Source: Micromonospora sp. MA102
GTDB lineage: Bacteria; Actinomycetota; Actinomycetes; Mycobacteriales; Micromonosporaceae
Assembly (NCBI RefSeq): GCF_025460765.1
Contig: NZ_JAMWEG010000019.1
Span: 1-64,000, forward strand
DNA: 64,000 nucleotides
Reading direction: 5' to 3'
Part shown: piece after piece, positions 44,445 to 55,260 of the stretch
Layout of the letters: each line of letters begins with the position of its first letter
Numbering within the stretch: the first letter of the stretch is position 1
Made by a program: the position numbers and the translations under genes
The notes under the pieces: generated by a model
What the model was told of the DNA's origin: nothing
What the model saw: the letters and a program-made list of their open reading frames with translations, nothing else
Database searches by the model: none

Positions 44445-45730
44445 CCGCCACCCTCGACCCGGCTCGGCCGGCGGCCCCGCCCACGCCCCGCCGCCGGTGG
44501 CACCGGGTGCTGGTCCCGATCGGGCTGGCCGTGCTGCTGATCGTGGCCACGCTGGTCCTGCACGCCGTGGACCAGCCCGACCCGGACGACCCGGGTTTCC
44601 TCGCGCCGGCCGCCGCCGGCGACGACGGGGGCAGCCGGCTGGCCGAGGCGCTGCGCGGCCAGGGGGTGCCGATCCGCCGGGAGACCGACACGCTGGACGC
44701 CCTGCGGGCCGCCGGAGCGGTCCCCACCACCCTCTTCGTGCCGGCCCCGGACCTGGTGCACCCGGACACCCTGGCCGCCCTGACGGTGCTGCCGCCCGGC
44801 AGCCGGCTGGTGCTGGTCGAGCCGTCCCGCCGGGTGCTGACCGGGGTGGGTCTGCCGCTCGAACCGACCGACCGCCGGTGGGCCACCCGGGCCGTGCCGC
44901 CCGACGCCGACGGCGGGCCCTGCCGGCTGCCCGAGGCGCTCCGGGCCGGCACCGCCGCCGTGGACCACCAGCGCTACGCCGGGCCGTACGGCGCCGACCG
45001 CTGCTACGCGGGCGCGCTGCGGCGGATCTCCTGGGGCACCGAGGTGGTGGTGATCGGGGCCAGCGACCCGTTCCGCAACGACCGGATCGACGAGTGGGGC
45101 AACCGTGCCCTCGCCACCGGCCTGCTCGGCGGCGACCGCCCGCTGGTCTGGCTGGACCTGCCCGGCCCCGCGCCCGCGCCGACCGGCCCCGGCTGGTCGC
45201 CGAGCCCGGACGACGACGGGACGCCACTGCCCCGGGACACCGGCGGCCGCGACAACCGGGCGGACCCGCCGCCGAGCTGGCACAACCCGCTCTGGGACGC
45301 GTTCCCGCCCTGGTTCTGGGCGATCCTGGCCCAGCTCGCCGTGGCCGGGCTGCTCCTGGTGCTCTGGCGGGCCCGCCGGCTCGGCCCGCCCGTGCCGGAG
45401 CCACTGCCGGTGACGGTCCGCGCCGCCGAGACGGTGCTCGGCCGGGCCCGCCTCTACCGCCGGGCCGGCGCCCGGGACACCACCGCCGCGACGCTGCGCA
45501 CGGCCGCCCTGGACCGGCTGCTGCCCCGGCTCAACCTGCCCCCGGACACGCCGCCCGACGAGGTGGCCGCCCGGGTCGCCGCGCACGCCGGGGCCGACCC
45601 GGAGCGGGTGGCCGAGCTGCTGCACGGCGCCGCCCCGGAGAACGACCGGGAGCTGCTGGAGCTGGCCCGCGACCTGGACGCCCTGACCCGTACCCTGGCC
45701 CCCCACCCGACCGAAGGAGACCCCCGGTGA
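44441..45730 (+). CDS. DUF4350-domain membrane protein
   Basis: 429 aa from GTG 44441, overlapping the previous stop. TM near residues 20-40, an extracytoplasmic Rossmann-like domain (DGGSRLAEALRGQGVPIRRE, then VVIGASDPFRNDRIDEWGNR and LVWLDLPGPA), a second TM (ILAQLAVAGLLLVLWRARRL) and a cytosolic tail. DUF4350 proteins are encoded with MoxR and DUF58 proteins in many bacteria. Function unknown. It ends in a GTGA overlap with the MoxR gene. Confidence 0.85.
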   Translation: MTATLDPARPAAPPTPRRRWHRVLVPIGLAVLLIVATLVLHAVDQPDPDDPGFLAPAAAGDDGGSRLAEALRGQGVPIRRETDTLDALRAAGAVPTTLFVPAPDLVHPDTLAALTVLPPGSRLVLVEPSRRVLTGVGLPLEPTDRRWATRAVPPDADGGPCRLPEALRAGTAAVDHQRYAGPYGADRCYAGALRRISWGTEVVVIGASDPFRNDRIDEWGNRALATGLLGGDRPLVWLDLPGPAPAPTGPGWSPSPDDDGTPLPRDTGGRDNRADPPPSWHNPLWDAFPPWFWAILAQLAVAGLLLVLWRARRLGPPVPEPLPVTVRAAETVLGRARLYRRAGARDTTAATLRTAALDRLLPRLNLPPDTPPDEVAARVAAHAGADPERVAELLHGAAPENDRELLELARDLDALTRTLAPHPTEGDPR

Positions 45731-46716
45731 CCGGACCCGTCATCGCCGCCGCGTCGCCCACCGCGCAGCCCGACGCCCGCGCCGCCCTGCACCGGCTGCG
45801 GGCCGAGGTGGCCAAGGCCGTCGTCGGCCAGGACGCCGTCGTCACCGGCCTGGTCATCGCGCTGCTCTGCCGGGGGCACGTGCTGCTGGAGGGCGTGCCC
45901 GGGGTCGCCAAGACCCTGCTGGTACGCACGGTGGCCGGCGCGCTGGACCTGGAGTCCAAGCGGGTGCAGTTCACCCCGGACCTGATGCCCGGCGACGTCA
46001 CCGGGTCGCTGATCTTCGACCCGCGCACCGCCGCCTTCACCTTCCGGGAGGGGCCGGTCTTCACCAACCTGCTCCTCGCCGACGAGATCAACCGCACCCC
46101 GCCGAAGACCCAGTCGGCGCTGCTGGAGGTCATGGAGGAGCGGCAGGTCTCCGTCGAGGGCGAGCGCCGCCCGCTGCCCGACCCGTTCATCGTGGCCGCC
46201 ACCCAGAACCCCGTCGAGTACGAGGGCACCTACCCGCTGCCCGAGGCGCAGCTCGACCGGTTCCTGCTCAAGCTGACCGTCCCGCTGCCCGCCCGGGACG
46301 AGGAACTGGGTGTGCTCCGCGCGCATCACGCCGGGTTCGACCCGCGCGACCTGCGCGCCGCCGGCGTACGCCCGGTGGCCACCGCCGCCGACCTGGCCGC
46401 CGCCCGGGCGGCGGTGCAGGCGGTGCACGTGGCCGAGCCCGTGCTCGGCTACATCGTGGACCTGTGCCGGGCCACCCGGGCTGCCCCGGCGCTGGAGCTG
46501 GGCGCCTCGCCCCGGGGCGCCACCGCCCTGCTGGGCACCGCAAAGGCGTGGTCCTGGCTGGCCGGCCGGGACCACGTCACCCCGGACGACGTGAAGGCGG
46601 TCGCCCGGCCCACCCTGCGGCACCGGCTCCGGCTGCGCCCGGAGGTGGAACTGGAGGGCGTCACCGTGGACGCCGTGCTGGACGCGGTGCTGGCCACCGT
46701 GCCGACACCGCGATGA
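45727..46716 (+). CDS. MoxR-family AAA+ ATPase
   Basis: 329 aa from GTG 45727. Walker A is EGVPGVAKT, Walker B LLLADEINRTPPKTQSAL, the MoxR signature VEYEGTYPLPEAQLDRF, and sensor 2 SPRGATALLGTAKAW. MoxR ATPases act as chaperones, usually with a VWA partner, here the DUF58 protein encoded in the overlapping next gene. The cluster order parallels M. tuberculosis Rv3692 (moxR2)-Rv3693-Rv3694c-Rv3695. Confidence 0.92.
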   Translation: MTGPVIAAASPTAQPDARAALHRLRAEVAKAVVGQDAVVTGLVIALLCRGHVLLEGVPGVAKTLLVRTVAGALDLESKRVQFTPDLMPGDVTGSLIFDPRTAAFTFREGPVFTNLLLADEINRTPPKTQSALLEVMEERQVSVEGERRPLPDPFIVAATQNPVEYEGTYPLPEAQLDRFLLKLTVPLPARDEELGVLRAHHAGFDPRDLRAAGVRPVATAADLAAARAAVQAVHVAEPVLGYIVDLCRATRAAPALELGASPRGATALLGTAKAWSWLAGRDHVTPDDVKAVARPTLRHRLRLRPEVELEGVTVDAVLDAVLATVPTPR

Positions 46717-48023
46717 CCTGGCGGGCGGGTCTGCTGCTCGCCGTGAGCGCGGCCACCCTGCCGGCCTGGCCGGCGCCGTTCCTCGGCGTCGCCGTCCTGA
46801 CCGCGGGGGTGCTGCTGCTGGTCGCCCTCGACTGGGCCCTCGCGGCGCCGCTGCACGGGGTCACCGCCACCCGCGCCGGTGACCGCGCGGTCCGGCTGGG
46901 CGGGACCGCCACGGTCACCCTGCACCTGGCCAACACCTCGGCCCGCACCCTGCACGCCCAGGTACGCGACGCCTGGGTGCCCTCGGCCGGGGCGCGGCCC
47001 GACGTCCCCGCCGGGCAGGTGCTCACCGTCGCACCGGGCGGCACGGCCCCCCTGCCGGTGCGGCTCACCCCGGCCCGGCGCGGCGACCGTCCCGCGGTGG
47101 CGCTGACCGTCCGTTCGCTCGGGCCGCTGCGGCTGGCCTTCCGGCAGCGCACCGGCCGCCCGGCCACACCACCGTGGACGCTGCGGGCGCTGCCCCGCTT
47201 CGACTCGCGGCGGCACCTGCCCGAGAAGCTGGCCCGGCTCCGGATCATCGACGGCGTCCAGGTGACCCGGGGGCGCGGGCACGGCACCGAGTTCGACACC
47301 CTCCGCGAGTACGTGGTCGGCGACGACGTCCGCTCGATCGACTGGCGGGCCAGCGCCCGCCGCTCGGACGTGCTGGTCCGCACCTGGCGGCCGGAGCGGG
47401 ACCGTCGGTTGGTGTGCGTGCTGGACACCGGGCGCACCTCGGCGGTCCGGCTCGGCGACGAGCCCCGGTTGGACACCGCGATCGACGCGGCGCTGCTGCT
47501 CACCGCGCTGGCCGCCCGGGCCGGCGACCGGGTCGACCTGCTCGCCGCCGACACGGCGATCCGCGCGCGGGTGACCGGCAGCGGCCGGCCCGCCCTGCTC
47601 GCCCGGCTGGTGGACGCGGTCGCGCCGCTCCAGCCGGCGCTCGTGGAGACCGACTTCGAGCTGATCGCCGGGGAGGTGCTGCGCCGGGAACGGCAGCGCA
47701 GCCTCGTGGTGCTGTTCACCGCCCTGGAGGCCGGCGCGCTCGGCGAGGGCCTGCTGCCGGTGCTGCCCCGGCTGGCCGCCCGGCACCGGGTGGTGCTCGC
47801 GGCCACCCACGATCCGGTGCTGGTCGGGCTCACCACCGCTCCGCCCGCGAGCCCCGACGACGCGTACGCCGCCGCGGCGGCCTGGCGCGCCCTCGCCGAG
47901 CGGGACCGGGTGCGGGCCGCCCTGTCCCGGCACGGGGTGACCGTGGTGGACGCTCCCGCCGACCGGCTCGCCCCGGCGGTCGCCGACACCTACCTGCGGC
48001 TCAAGTCCCTCGGCCAGCTCTGA
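46713..48023 (+). CDS. DUF58-domain protein (VWA-like), MoxR partner
   Basis: 436 aa from ATG 46713 (ATGA overlap). Two hydrophobic segments near the N terminus, an Ig-like domain (RLGGTATVTLHLANTSARTL), the DUF58 signature TEFDTLREYVVGDDVRSIDW with RASARRSDVLVRTWRPE, and a VWA-like C-terminal part (LVCVLDTGRTSAV). The metal site is degenerate (DTGRTS in place of DxSxS). Its 3' end overlaps the convergent SpoIIM-family gene by 23 bp. Confidence 0.9.
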   Translation: MTWRAGLLLAVSAATLPAWPAPFLGVAVLTAGVLLLVALDWALAAPLHGVTATRAGDRAVRLGGTATVTLHLANTSARTLHAQVRDAWVPSAGARPDVPAGQVLTVAPGGTAPLPVRLTPARRGDRPAVALTVRSLGPLRLAFRQRTGRPATPPWTLRALPRFDSRRHLPEKLARLRIIDGVQVTRGRGHGTEFDTLREYVVGDDVRSIDWRASARRSDVLVRTWRPERDRRLVCVLDTGRTSAVRLGDEPRLDTAIDAALLLTALAARAGDRVDLLAADTAIRARVTGSGRPALLARLVDAVAPLQPALVETDFELIAGEVLRRERQRSLVVLFTALEAGALGEGLLPVLPRLAARHRVVLAATHDPVLVGLTTAPPASPDDAYAAAAAWRALAERDRVRAALSRHGVTVVDAPADRLAPAVADTYLRLKSLGQL

Positions 48024-48954
48024 CGGCCCGCCCGCCGAGCAGCAGCGCGTACGCCAGGAAGGCCAGCCACACCGTGCCGCCGATCGCCACCCGGACGGCG
48101 ACCGGCAGCGGCGCCGGGGTCACGAACGCCTCCAACAGCGCGGAGACCGCGAAGAGCCCGACCAGGCCGGCGGCGACCACGATGGCCGAGCGGCCCGCCT
48201 CGGCGACCGCCCGGCCCCGGCTCAGCTGGGCCGGCGGCGCGATCCAGGCCCAGGCGGTCCGCAGCCCGACCCCGGCGGCGACGTAGATGCCGGTGAGCTC
48301 CAGCAGCCCGTGCGGGGTGATCATGCCGAAGAACACGTCGGCCCGGCCGTAGGAGACCATCACCCCGCCGACCACGCCGACGTTCAGCGCGTTCTGCCAG
48401 AGCAGCCAGAACACCGGCACCACGAGCACCCCGGCCGCCAGGCACTGCGCGGCCAGCCAGGCGTTGTGCGTCCACAGGTGGAACGCGAAGGTCGGCGCGG
48501 TGAACTCGGTGTAGTAGCCGGCGAAGCCGGAGTCGACGAGCTGCCGGGCCGCCTCGGCCCCGATGAACGCGGCGGCGGTGTCCGGGTGGCCGGCGACGAA
48601 CCAGATGAGGAAGGCGGTGAGCGCGCTGAACCCGGTGGCCACTGCGCACCACCAGGGCCAGGCCCGGTAGAGGGCGGCGGGCAGGTCGGCCACGAGGAAC
48701 CGGCCCACCGCCGCCCAGGAGGCCCGGGGGCGGCCGGTGATCCGGGCCCGCGCCCCGAGCACCAGGTGGGAGAGGCGGCCGACCAGCGCCGGTTCCGGGG
48801 CCCGGCTGCGCAGCGCGGAGAGATGGGTGGCCGCCCGCTGGTAGAGCGCCACCAGCTCGTCCACCTCCGCCGCGTCCAGCCTGCGCCGGCTGATCAGCTG
48901 CTCCAGCCGCCGCCACTCGGCGCCGTGCTCGGCCACGTACGCGTCGAGATCCAC
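48001..48954 (-). CDS. Stage II sporulation protein M family (SpoIIM/DUF95) membrane protein
   Basis: 317 aa. A soluble N-terminal region of about 90 residues (WRRLEQLISRRRLDAAEVDE, LYQRAATHLSALRS) precedes about five to six TM helices (WPWWCAVATGFSALTAFLIW, FFGMITPHGLLELTGIYVAA). The PHGLLELTGI motif is characteristic of the family. In B. subtilis SpoIIM takes part in engulfment; in actinobacteria its role is unknown. It is divergent from the RDD gene and overlaps DUF58 at its 3' end. Confidence 0.85.
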   Translation of the reverse strand: MDLDAYVAEHGAEWRRLEQLISRRRLDAAEVDELVALYQRAATHLSALRSRAPEPALVGRLSHLVLGARARITGRPRASWAAVGRFLVADLPAALYRAWPWWCAVATGFSALTAFLIWFVAGHPDTAAAFIGAEAARQLVDSGFAGYYTEFTAPTFAFHLWTHNAWLAAQCLAAGVLVVPVFWLLWQNALNVGVVGGVMVSYGRADVFFGMITPHGLLELTGIYVAAGVGLRTAWAWIAPPAQLSRGRAVAEAGRSAIVVAAGLVGLFAVSALLEAFVTPAPLPVAVRVAIGGTVWLAFLAYALLLGGRAVRAGRGT

Positions 48955-48980
48955 TCGTCCTCCCCCGTCCGGCGCCCATA

Positions 48981-49964
48981 GTGTTCACTGTGCGAGTGCG
49001 CGCGCAACCACCCCCACCGGCACCGTGGGCCGACGCCGGCCTGATCAGCGGCGAGGCGGTGGAGCTGGACGTCCGGGCGGCCCGGCTCGGCTCCCGGGTG
49101 CTCGCCCTGCTGATCGACCTGGTGGCCCAGCTCGGGGTGGCGCTGCTGCTCAGCGCGGCGTTGTCCGTGCTGGTGCTCAGCCTGCCGGGGGACATCATGG
49201 ATGCCGCGCTGGCCGGCGGGATGCAGCTCGTGCTGGTGGTGCTGGTGCTGGTCGGCTACCCGGTGCTGATGGAGCGCTTCGCCGGCGGCCGGACGCTGGG
49301 CAAGCTGGCCGTGGGGCTGCGGGTGGTCCGCGCCGACGGTGGCCCGGTCGGGGTCGGCCAGTCGCTGACCCGGGCGCTGGTGGGCGTGGCGGTGGAGTGG
49401 CCGGGGCTGGTGCTGCCGCTGCTCAGCTGGGCGGCGAGCGTGACCGTGATGCTGAGCGACCCCCGCGGGCGGCGGCTGGGCGATCTGGTGGCCGGGACGC
49501 TTGTGGTGCACACCCGGGCCGCCGGCGGGTGGCGGCCCGCCCCGCCGCCCGTGCCGCCGCTGCTCGGCTGGGCGGGCACCCTCGACCTGACCCGGGTGGA
49601 CGACGGGCTGGCGCTGGCTGTCCGGCAGTACCTGGGCCGGGTGCACCAGCTCGCCCGGCCGGACCGGGTCCGGCTGGGCCGGGAGCTGTGGGCGGAGGTC
49701 GCGGCGGTCACCTCGCCGCCCCCGCCGTGGGCCGCGCCCGAGCCGGCCTACCTGGCGGCGGTGCTGGCCGAGCGGGGTCGCCGGGCCGCGTACCGGCTGG
49801 GGCGGTCCCGGGCGGTCACCGCCACGCTCTGGCCCGAGCTGATGCCCGCGCCGGCCACCGCGCCGGCGCCGGCCGTGCTGCGGCCCGCCGCGCCGTCGCG
49901 CGCCGTCCCCCACCAGCCCGATCCGGTACGCGGGAAGCCCACCTCGGTCGACGCCCCGCGCTGA
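48981..49964 (+). CDS. RDD-family membrane protein
   Basis: 327 aa from GTG 48981 (GTG 48990 is an alternative). RDD domain with RLGSRVLALLIDLVAQLGVA, FAGGRTLGKLAVGLRVVRAD and DPRGRRLGDLVAGTLVVHTR (TM pairs around them), then a long cytosolic Pro/Ala-rich tail. RDD proteins are small membrane proteins tied to transport or osmotic stress; no substrate is visible. It is the last member of the MoxR cluster. Confidence 0.88.
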   Translation: MFTVRVRAQPPPPAPWADAGLISGEAVELDVRAARLGSRVLALLIDLVAQLGVALLLSAALSVLVLSLPGDIMDAALAGGMQLVLVVLVLVGYPVLMERFAGGRTLGKLAVGLRVVRADGGPVGVGQSLTRALVGVAVEWPGLVLPLLSWAASVTVMLSDPRGRRLGDLVAGTLVVHTRAAGGWRPAPPPVPPLLGWAGTLDLTRVDDGLALAVRQYLGRVHQLARPDRVRLGRELWAEVAAVTSPPPPWAAPEPAYLAAVLAERGRRAAYRLGRSRAVTATLWPELMPAPATAPAPAVLRPAAPSRAVPHQPDPVRGKPTSVDAPR

Positions 49965-49969
49965 CCCGG

Positions 49970-51271
49970 TCAGGAGAAGAGGGCCCGGCCCCACCAGTCG
50001 GCGGCGTCGCGGACGCCGGGCGGGCAGGCGAACAGGCCGCTGGAGACGTGCCGCAGGTATTCGTTCATCGCGTCGTTGCGGGCGAGCCGGGTCTGGATCG
50101 GCACGAACTGCCGGCGCGGGTCCCGCTGGTAGGCGATGAAGAAGAGCCCGGCGTCGAGCCGGCCCAGCCCGTCCGAGCCGTCCACGAAGTTGTAGCCGCG
50201 GCGCAGCAGGCGGGCGCCGTCGTTCTGGTCGGGGTGGGCGAGCCGGACGTGCGCGGTCTCGGCGATCACCGGCTCGCCGTCGTCGCCCTTGGCGACGAAG
50301 TCCGGCTCGTCGAACTCGGCGCGCTTGCCGAGCGGCGCGCCGGTGCCCTTGGTCCGCCCGACGATCATCTCCTGCTCGGCCAGCGGGCTGCGGTCCCACG
50401 TCTCGACCAGCATCCGGATCTTGCGGGTGACCAGGTAGGACCCGCCGGTCATCCAGTCGGCGCCGTCCCCGGGCTGGGCCCAGAGCTGCTCGCGGAGCAG
50501 GTCGGCGTCCTCGGCCTTGAGGTTGGCGGTGCCGTCCTTGAAGCCGAACAGGTTGCGCGCGGTGGCCTGTCCCCGCGACGTCGAGGAGGTACGCCCGAAG
50601 CCGAGCTGGGACCAGCGGACGCTGACCACGCCCATGCCGATCCGGGCCAGGTTGCGGATGGCGTGCACCGCCACCTGCGGGTCGTTGGCGCAGGCCTGGA
50701 CGCAGATGTCGCCGCCGGAGAGCTCCGGCTTGAGCGCGTCACCGGCGAAGTGGGGCAGGTCGGCCAGGGCGGCGGGCCGCTTGTCGGCGATGCCGAACCG
50801 GTCCCGGCCCTGGGCGTCGCGGAACAGCGTCGGGCCGAAGCCGACGGTGATGGTGAGCTGCGACGGGGGCAGCCCGAGCGCCTCGCCCGTGTCGTCCGGC
50901 GGGGCCTCCGGCACGCCGTCGACGGCGCCGATCAGCCCGGCGTCCTTGCCGGCGGTCATCCGGGCCGCGGCGGCGGTCCACTCCTGCAGCAGCGCGACCA
51001 GCCGCGCCCGGTCCTTGGTGATGACGTCGAAGGCGACGAAGTGCAGCCGGTCCTGGGCCGGGGTGGTGATGCCGGCCTGGTGCTCGCCGTGGAACGGGAC
51101 CGCGCCGGCCGCCGTCTCGGTGGCGGAGGCCTGGTCGCCGCCGCCGAACAGGGCGCCCGCGCCGACCGCCACCCCGGCCACGCCGGCCACGCCGGCTCCG
51201 GCCAGGGTGATGGCCCGGCGCCGGGACACCCCGGTGGCGCGGGTCGCCTCGTCGGTGCTCGCTTCGCTCAT
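49970..51271 (-). CDS. efeB: Tat-exported Dyp-type haem peroxidase EfeB
   Basis: 433 aa from ATG 51271 with GGAGG upstream. A twin-arginine leader (SRRRAITLAGAGVAGVAG) directs export of the folded protein. The Dyp fold has GFKDG (FGFKDGTANL, catalytic Asp) and the proximal haem His region ETAHVRLAHPDQNDG, ending GLFFIAYQRDP. In the Efe system EfeB oxidises or handles haem or ferrous iron outside the cell. Third gene of the efeU-efeO-efeB unit, 23 nt after efeO. Confidence 0.95.
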   Translation of the reverse strand: MSEASTDEATRATGVSRRRAITLAGAGVAGVAGVAVGAGALFGGGDQASATETAAGAVPFHGEHQAGITTPAQDRLHFVAFDVITKDRARLVALLQEWTAAAARMTAGKDAGLIGAVDGVPEAPPDDTGEALGLPPSQLTITVGFGPTLFRDAQGRDRFGIADKRPAALADLPHFAGDALKPELSGGDICVQACANDPQVAVHAIRNLARIGMGVVSVRWSQLGFGRTSSTSRGQATARNLFGFKDGTANLKAEDADLLREQLWAQPGDGADWMTGGSYLVTRKIRMLVETWDRSPLAEQEMIVGRTKGTGAPLGKRAEFDEPDFVAKGDDGEPVIAETAHVRLAHPDQNDGARLLRRGYNFVDGSDGLGRLDAGLFFIAYQRDPRRQFVPIQTRLARNDAMNEYLRHVSSGLFACPPGVRDAADWWGRALFS

Positions 51272-51294
51272 CACGTCACCTCCGTACCGGGTCG

Positions 51295-52425
51295 TCATCG
51301 GGCGACGACCGCGGCCACCTTGCTGATCGGCTCGGCCAGGGCGTTGATGCTGTCCGACAGTTCCTTGAGCTCGGCCTTGCTGAGCTGGGTGTGCAGCTTC
51401 CAGCCGTCGCCGGCCCGGTGCTTGCCGAGGGCGGTCTCGACGGCGGCGAACTCGGTGTCGAGCTGCTTGACCAGGTCGGGAGAGCGCTGCTCCAGGGCGG
51501 GACGCAGCGCGGCGATGGCCGCCTTCGAGCCCTCCAGGTTGGCGTTGAAGTCCCAGAGGTCGGTGTGCGAGTACCGCTCCTCCTCACCGGTGATCTTGCC
51601 GCTGGCGACCTCGTCGAGGAGGGCCTTAGCGCCGTTGGCGAGCTGGAGCGGGGTGAGCTTCTCGGCGTTGGCCTTGGCCACGATCGCCTTGACGTCGACG
51701 AGCAGCTGGTCGGCGATGGCGCCGTCCTTGCTGACGTCGCCGGTGGTCCACAGGTCCTTCTCGATCCGGTGGAAGCCGGTGAACTGCATCCCCTCCTCGA
51801 TGACCTCCTCGCGGCCGTCGATCTTCGGGTCGAGGTCGCCGAAGCTCTCCGCGACCGGCTCGATCCGCTCCCAGTAGGTGCGGGCCACCGGGTACAGCTC
51901 CTTGGCCCGGGCCACGTCGTTGGCCTTGACCGCGGCCACGAACTCCTCGGTCCTGGTGAGCAGGGCGGCGGTCTGGCTCTGCACGTAGCGCTGGTAGCTG
52001 GCGGTGGCCTGGCTGAGCGCGGCGTCGGGGGCGACGGTCGCGACGGTGCCGCTGACCTTCAGCGCGCCCCGGATGCCGCGGCCGCTCATGCCGGGCTTGC
52101 AGGCGGTCTCGTACGCGCCGGCGGGCAGTTCGACGCGCAGCTCGCGGCTCAGGCCGGGGGCGATGTTCTCCACCTCGCCCATCACCCGGTCGCCGGCGGC
52201 GTAGACGTAGAACTCGTTGACCTTGGACCCGGAGTTGGTCACCTTGAAGGTCACCTGCCCGGCCTCGATCTCGGTGTTGTCGACCTCGCAGGCGCTGTCG
52301 GTGGCCTTGACGGCGATCGGGCCGCCCGCCTTGGCGTCGGAGTCGTCACCGCCCCCGCACCCGGCCAGTCCGGCGACGGCGAGCACCCCGGCGGCGGCGG
52401 GCACGACGAATCGAGTGGTACGCAT
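51295..52425 (-). CDS. efeO: Iron-uptake lipoprotein EfeO (cupredoxin + imelysin)
   Basis: 376 aa. The lipobox is LAGC at about residue 23. An N-terminal cupredoxin domain (ACEVDNTEIEAGQVTFKVTN, then GAYETACKPGMSGRGIRGAL) is followed by an M75/imelysin domain with the metal motif FHRIEKDLW (HxxE). EfeO binds ferrous or ferric iron and passes it to EfeU. Middle gene of the operon. Confidence 0.95.
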   Translation of the reverse strand: MRTTRFVVPAAAGVLAVAGLAGCGGGDDSDAKAGGPIAVKATDSACEVDNTEIEAGQVTFKVTNSGSKVNEFYVYAAGDRVMGEVENIAPGLSRELRVELPAGAYETACKPGMSGRGIRGALKVSGTVATVAPDAALSQATASYQRYVQSQTAALLTRTEEFVAAVKANDVARAKELYPVARTYWERIEPVAESFGDLDPKIDGREEVIEEGMQFTGFHRIEKDLWTTGDVSKDGAIADQLLVDVKAIVAKANAEKLTPLQLANGAKALLDEVASGKITGEEERYSHTDLWDFNANLEGSKAAIAALRPALEQRSPDLVKQLDTEFAAVETALGKHRAGDGWKLHTQLSKAELKELSDSINALAEPISKVAAVVAR

Positions 52426-52453
52426 CGGTGGTGTCTCCTCGGAAACGGGCGGG

Positions 52454-53443
52454 TCAGGCGCGCTGGGGCGCGGTGTCGGTGGAAGCCTCGGTGGCGGCCG
52501 GCTCGGCCGGCTCGGCCGGCGTGGTCGCGGCGTCGGCGGCCGGGGTCGGCTCGGGCGCGGCGGCGGCGGCCGGGGTCGGCTCAGGCGCAGCGGCGGTGGC
52601 CGGCGGGGCGGCGGGCGCGGCGGGCCGGGCCGGGGCGGCCGGCTTGCGCAGGAAGAGGACGAGCACCGGGACCGCGAAGGCCACCCAGGCGATCGTCTCC
52701 AGCACGGTCGGGGCGGCGGTGATGTTGAACATGCCCGCGAGCAGCGCGCCGTACCAGGCGTTCGGGTCGAGCGTCGAGGAGATGTCGAAGGCCTGGTTGT
52801 TGAGGCCGGGCAGGACGCCGGCCTCCTGGAAGTCGTGCACGCCGTACTTGAGGATGCCGGCGGCGACCAGGATGAGCAGCGCGCCCGTCCAGGTGAAGAA
52901 CTTGCTCAGGTTGATCTTCAGGGCGCTGCGGTAGAGCAGGAAGCCGATCACCACGGCGGTGGCCACGCCGCCGGCCAGGGAGAGCAGCGCGCCGGCGCCG
53001 GTGCCGCCGGCCGCGCTCTGCGCGGCGGAGTAGAAGATGAGCGCCGTCTCCAGGCCCTCCCGGATCACCGCGAGGAAGGCCATGCCGGCGACCGCGAGGG
53101 AGCCGACGGCGAGCGCCTCGGTGAGCTTGCCGCGCAGCTCGCCGGCGATCGTCCGGGCGGCCTTGCGCATCCAGAAGATCATCCAGGTCACGAAGACCAC
53201 GGCGGCCACCGAGGTGACGGCCTCGAACAGCTCGCGGTCCTCGGAGCGGGCCAGCAGCGAGGTCGAGGTGTACTCGATCAGCCAGCCGAAGACGACGGAG
53301 AGCACCACGGCCAGGCCGACACCGGCCCACACCTGCGGCAGCCGGTCACGCCGTTGCGACTTCACGAGGAAGGCGACCAGGATGCTGACCACCAGGGTCG
53401 CCTCCAGGCCCTCCCGCAGGCCGATCAGGTACGTGGCGAACAT
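52454..53443 (-). CDS. efeU: Iron permease EfeU (FTR1 family)
   Basis: 329 aa from ATG 53443. Seven TM helices with two REGLE motifs (LREGLEATLVV and IREGLETALIF), the iron-binding repeats of the FTR1 family. A Pro/Ala/Glu-rich cytosolic tail has tandem APEPTPAA-type repeats. It imports iron across the membrane with EfeO and EfeB. It is first in the unit; two DtxR/IdeR-like boxes lie upstream. Confidence 0.94.
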   Translation of the reverse strand: MFATYLIGLREGLEATLVVSILVAFLVKSQRRDRLPQVWAGVGLAVVLSVVFGWLIEYTSTSLLARSEDRELFEAVTSVAAVVFVTWMIFWMRKAARTIAGELRGKLTEALAVGSLAVAGMAFLAVIREGLETALIFYSAAQSAAGGTGAGALLSLAGGVATAVVIGFLLYRSALKINLSKFFTWTGALLILVAAGILKYGVHDFQEAGVLPGLNNQAFDISSTLDPNAWYGALLAGMFNITAAPTVLETIAWVAFAVPVLVLFLRKPAAPARPAAPAAPPATAAAPEPTPAAAAAPEPTPAADAATTPAEPAEPAATEASTDTAPQRA

Positions 53444-53460
53444 CGGTACTCCGTAGTCAG

Positions 53461-53499
53461 TAAGGCACGCCTCAGTTAACTTAGGGCAGCCATACCTTC
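53461..53499 (-). promoter_or_regulatory. Two tandem candidate DtxR/IdeR iron boxes upstream of efeU
   Basis: TTAGGGCAGCCATACCTTC (53481-53499) matches 12 of 19 positions of the iron box TTAGGTTAGGCTAACCTAA, and TAAGGCACGCCTCAGTTAA (53461-53479) matches 11 of 19. The centres are 20 bp apart, just upstream of the efeU start at 53443. Such sites are bound by iron-loaded DtxR/IdeR, which would repress the operon when iron is plentiful. Confidence 0.6.
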
Positions 53500-53601
53500 C
53501 TCCTGATCCGGCTGGCCGTCAAGTCGTTCACGGCCATGTCACCCGAACCGTCCGCAGCCCGACACGCGCAGATCACCGCGGCTTTCCCCCGCGTACGCGA
53601 A

Positions 53602-53639
53602 GGGACCGGGACGGCCGCGCGGCGGCCGGCACCGGTCCC
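53602..53639 (-). terminator. Hairpin terminator after sahH
   Basis: GGGACCGG (53602-53609) pairs with CCGGTCCC (53632-53639), with a nested G+C-rich stem inside, 16 nt after the sahH stop. Confidence 0.6.
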
Positions 53640-53654
53640 CTCCGGGTGCGGAAC

Positions 53655-55154
<1,500 letters not shown>

Positions 55155-55260
55155 GGAAGCTCCTGTCGAACGATGACTGCGCAGCCTTCCACCTTACGCG
55201 CGTGGACTTCTTCTCCCCGGCCCGGTTGGCCGACGGCGCGGTGACCGGTCGGCGGACAGC

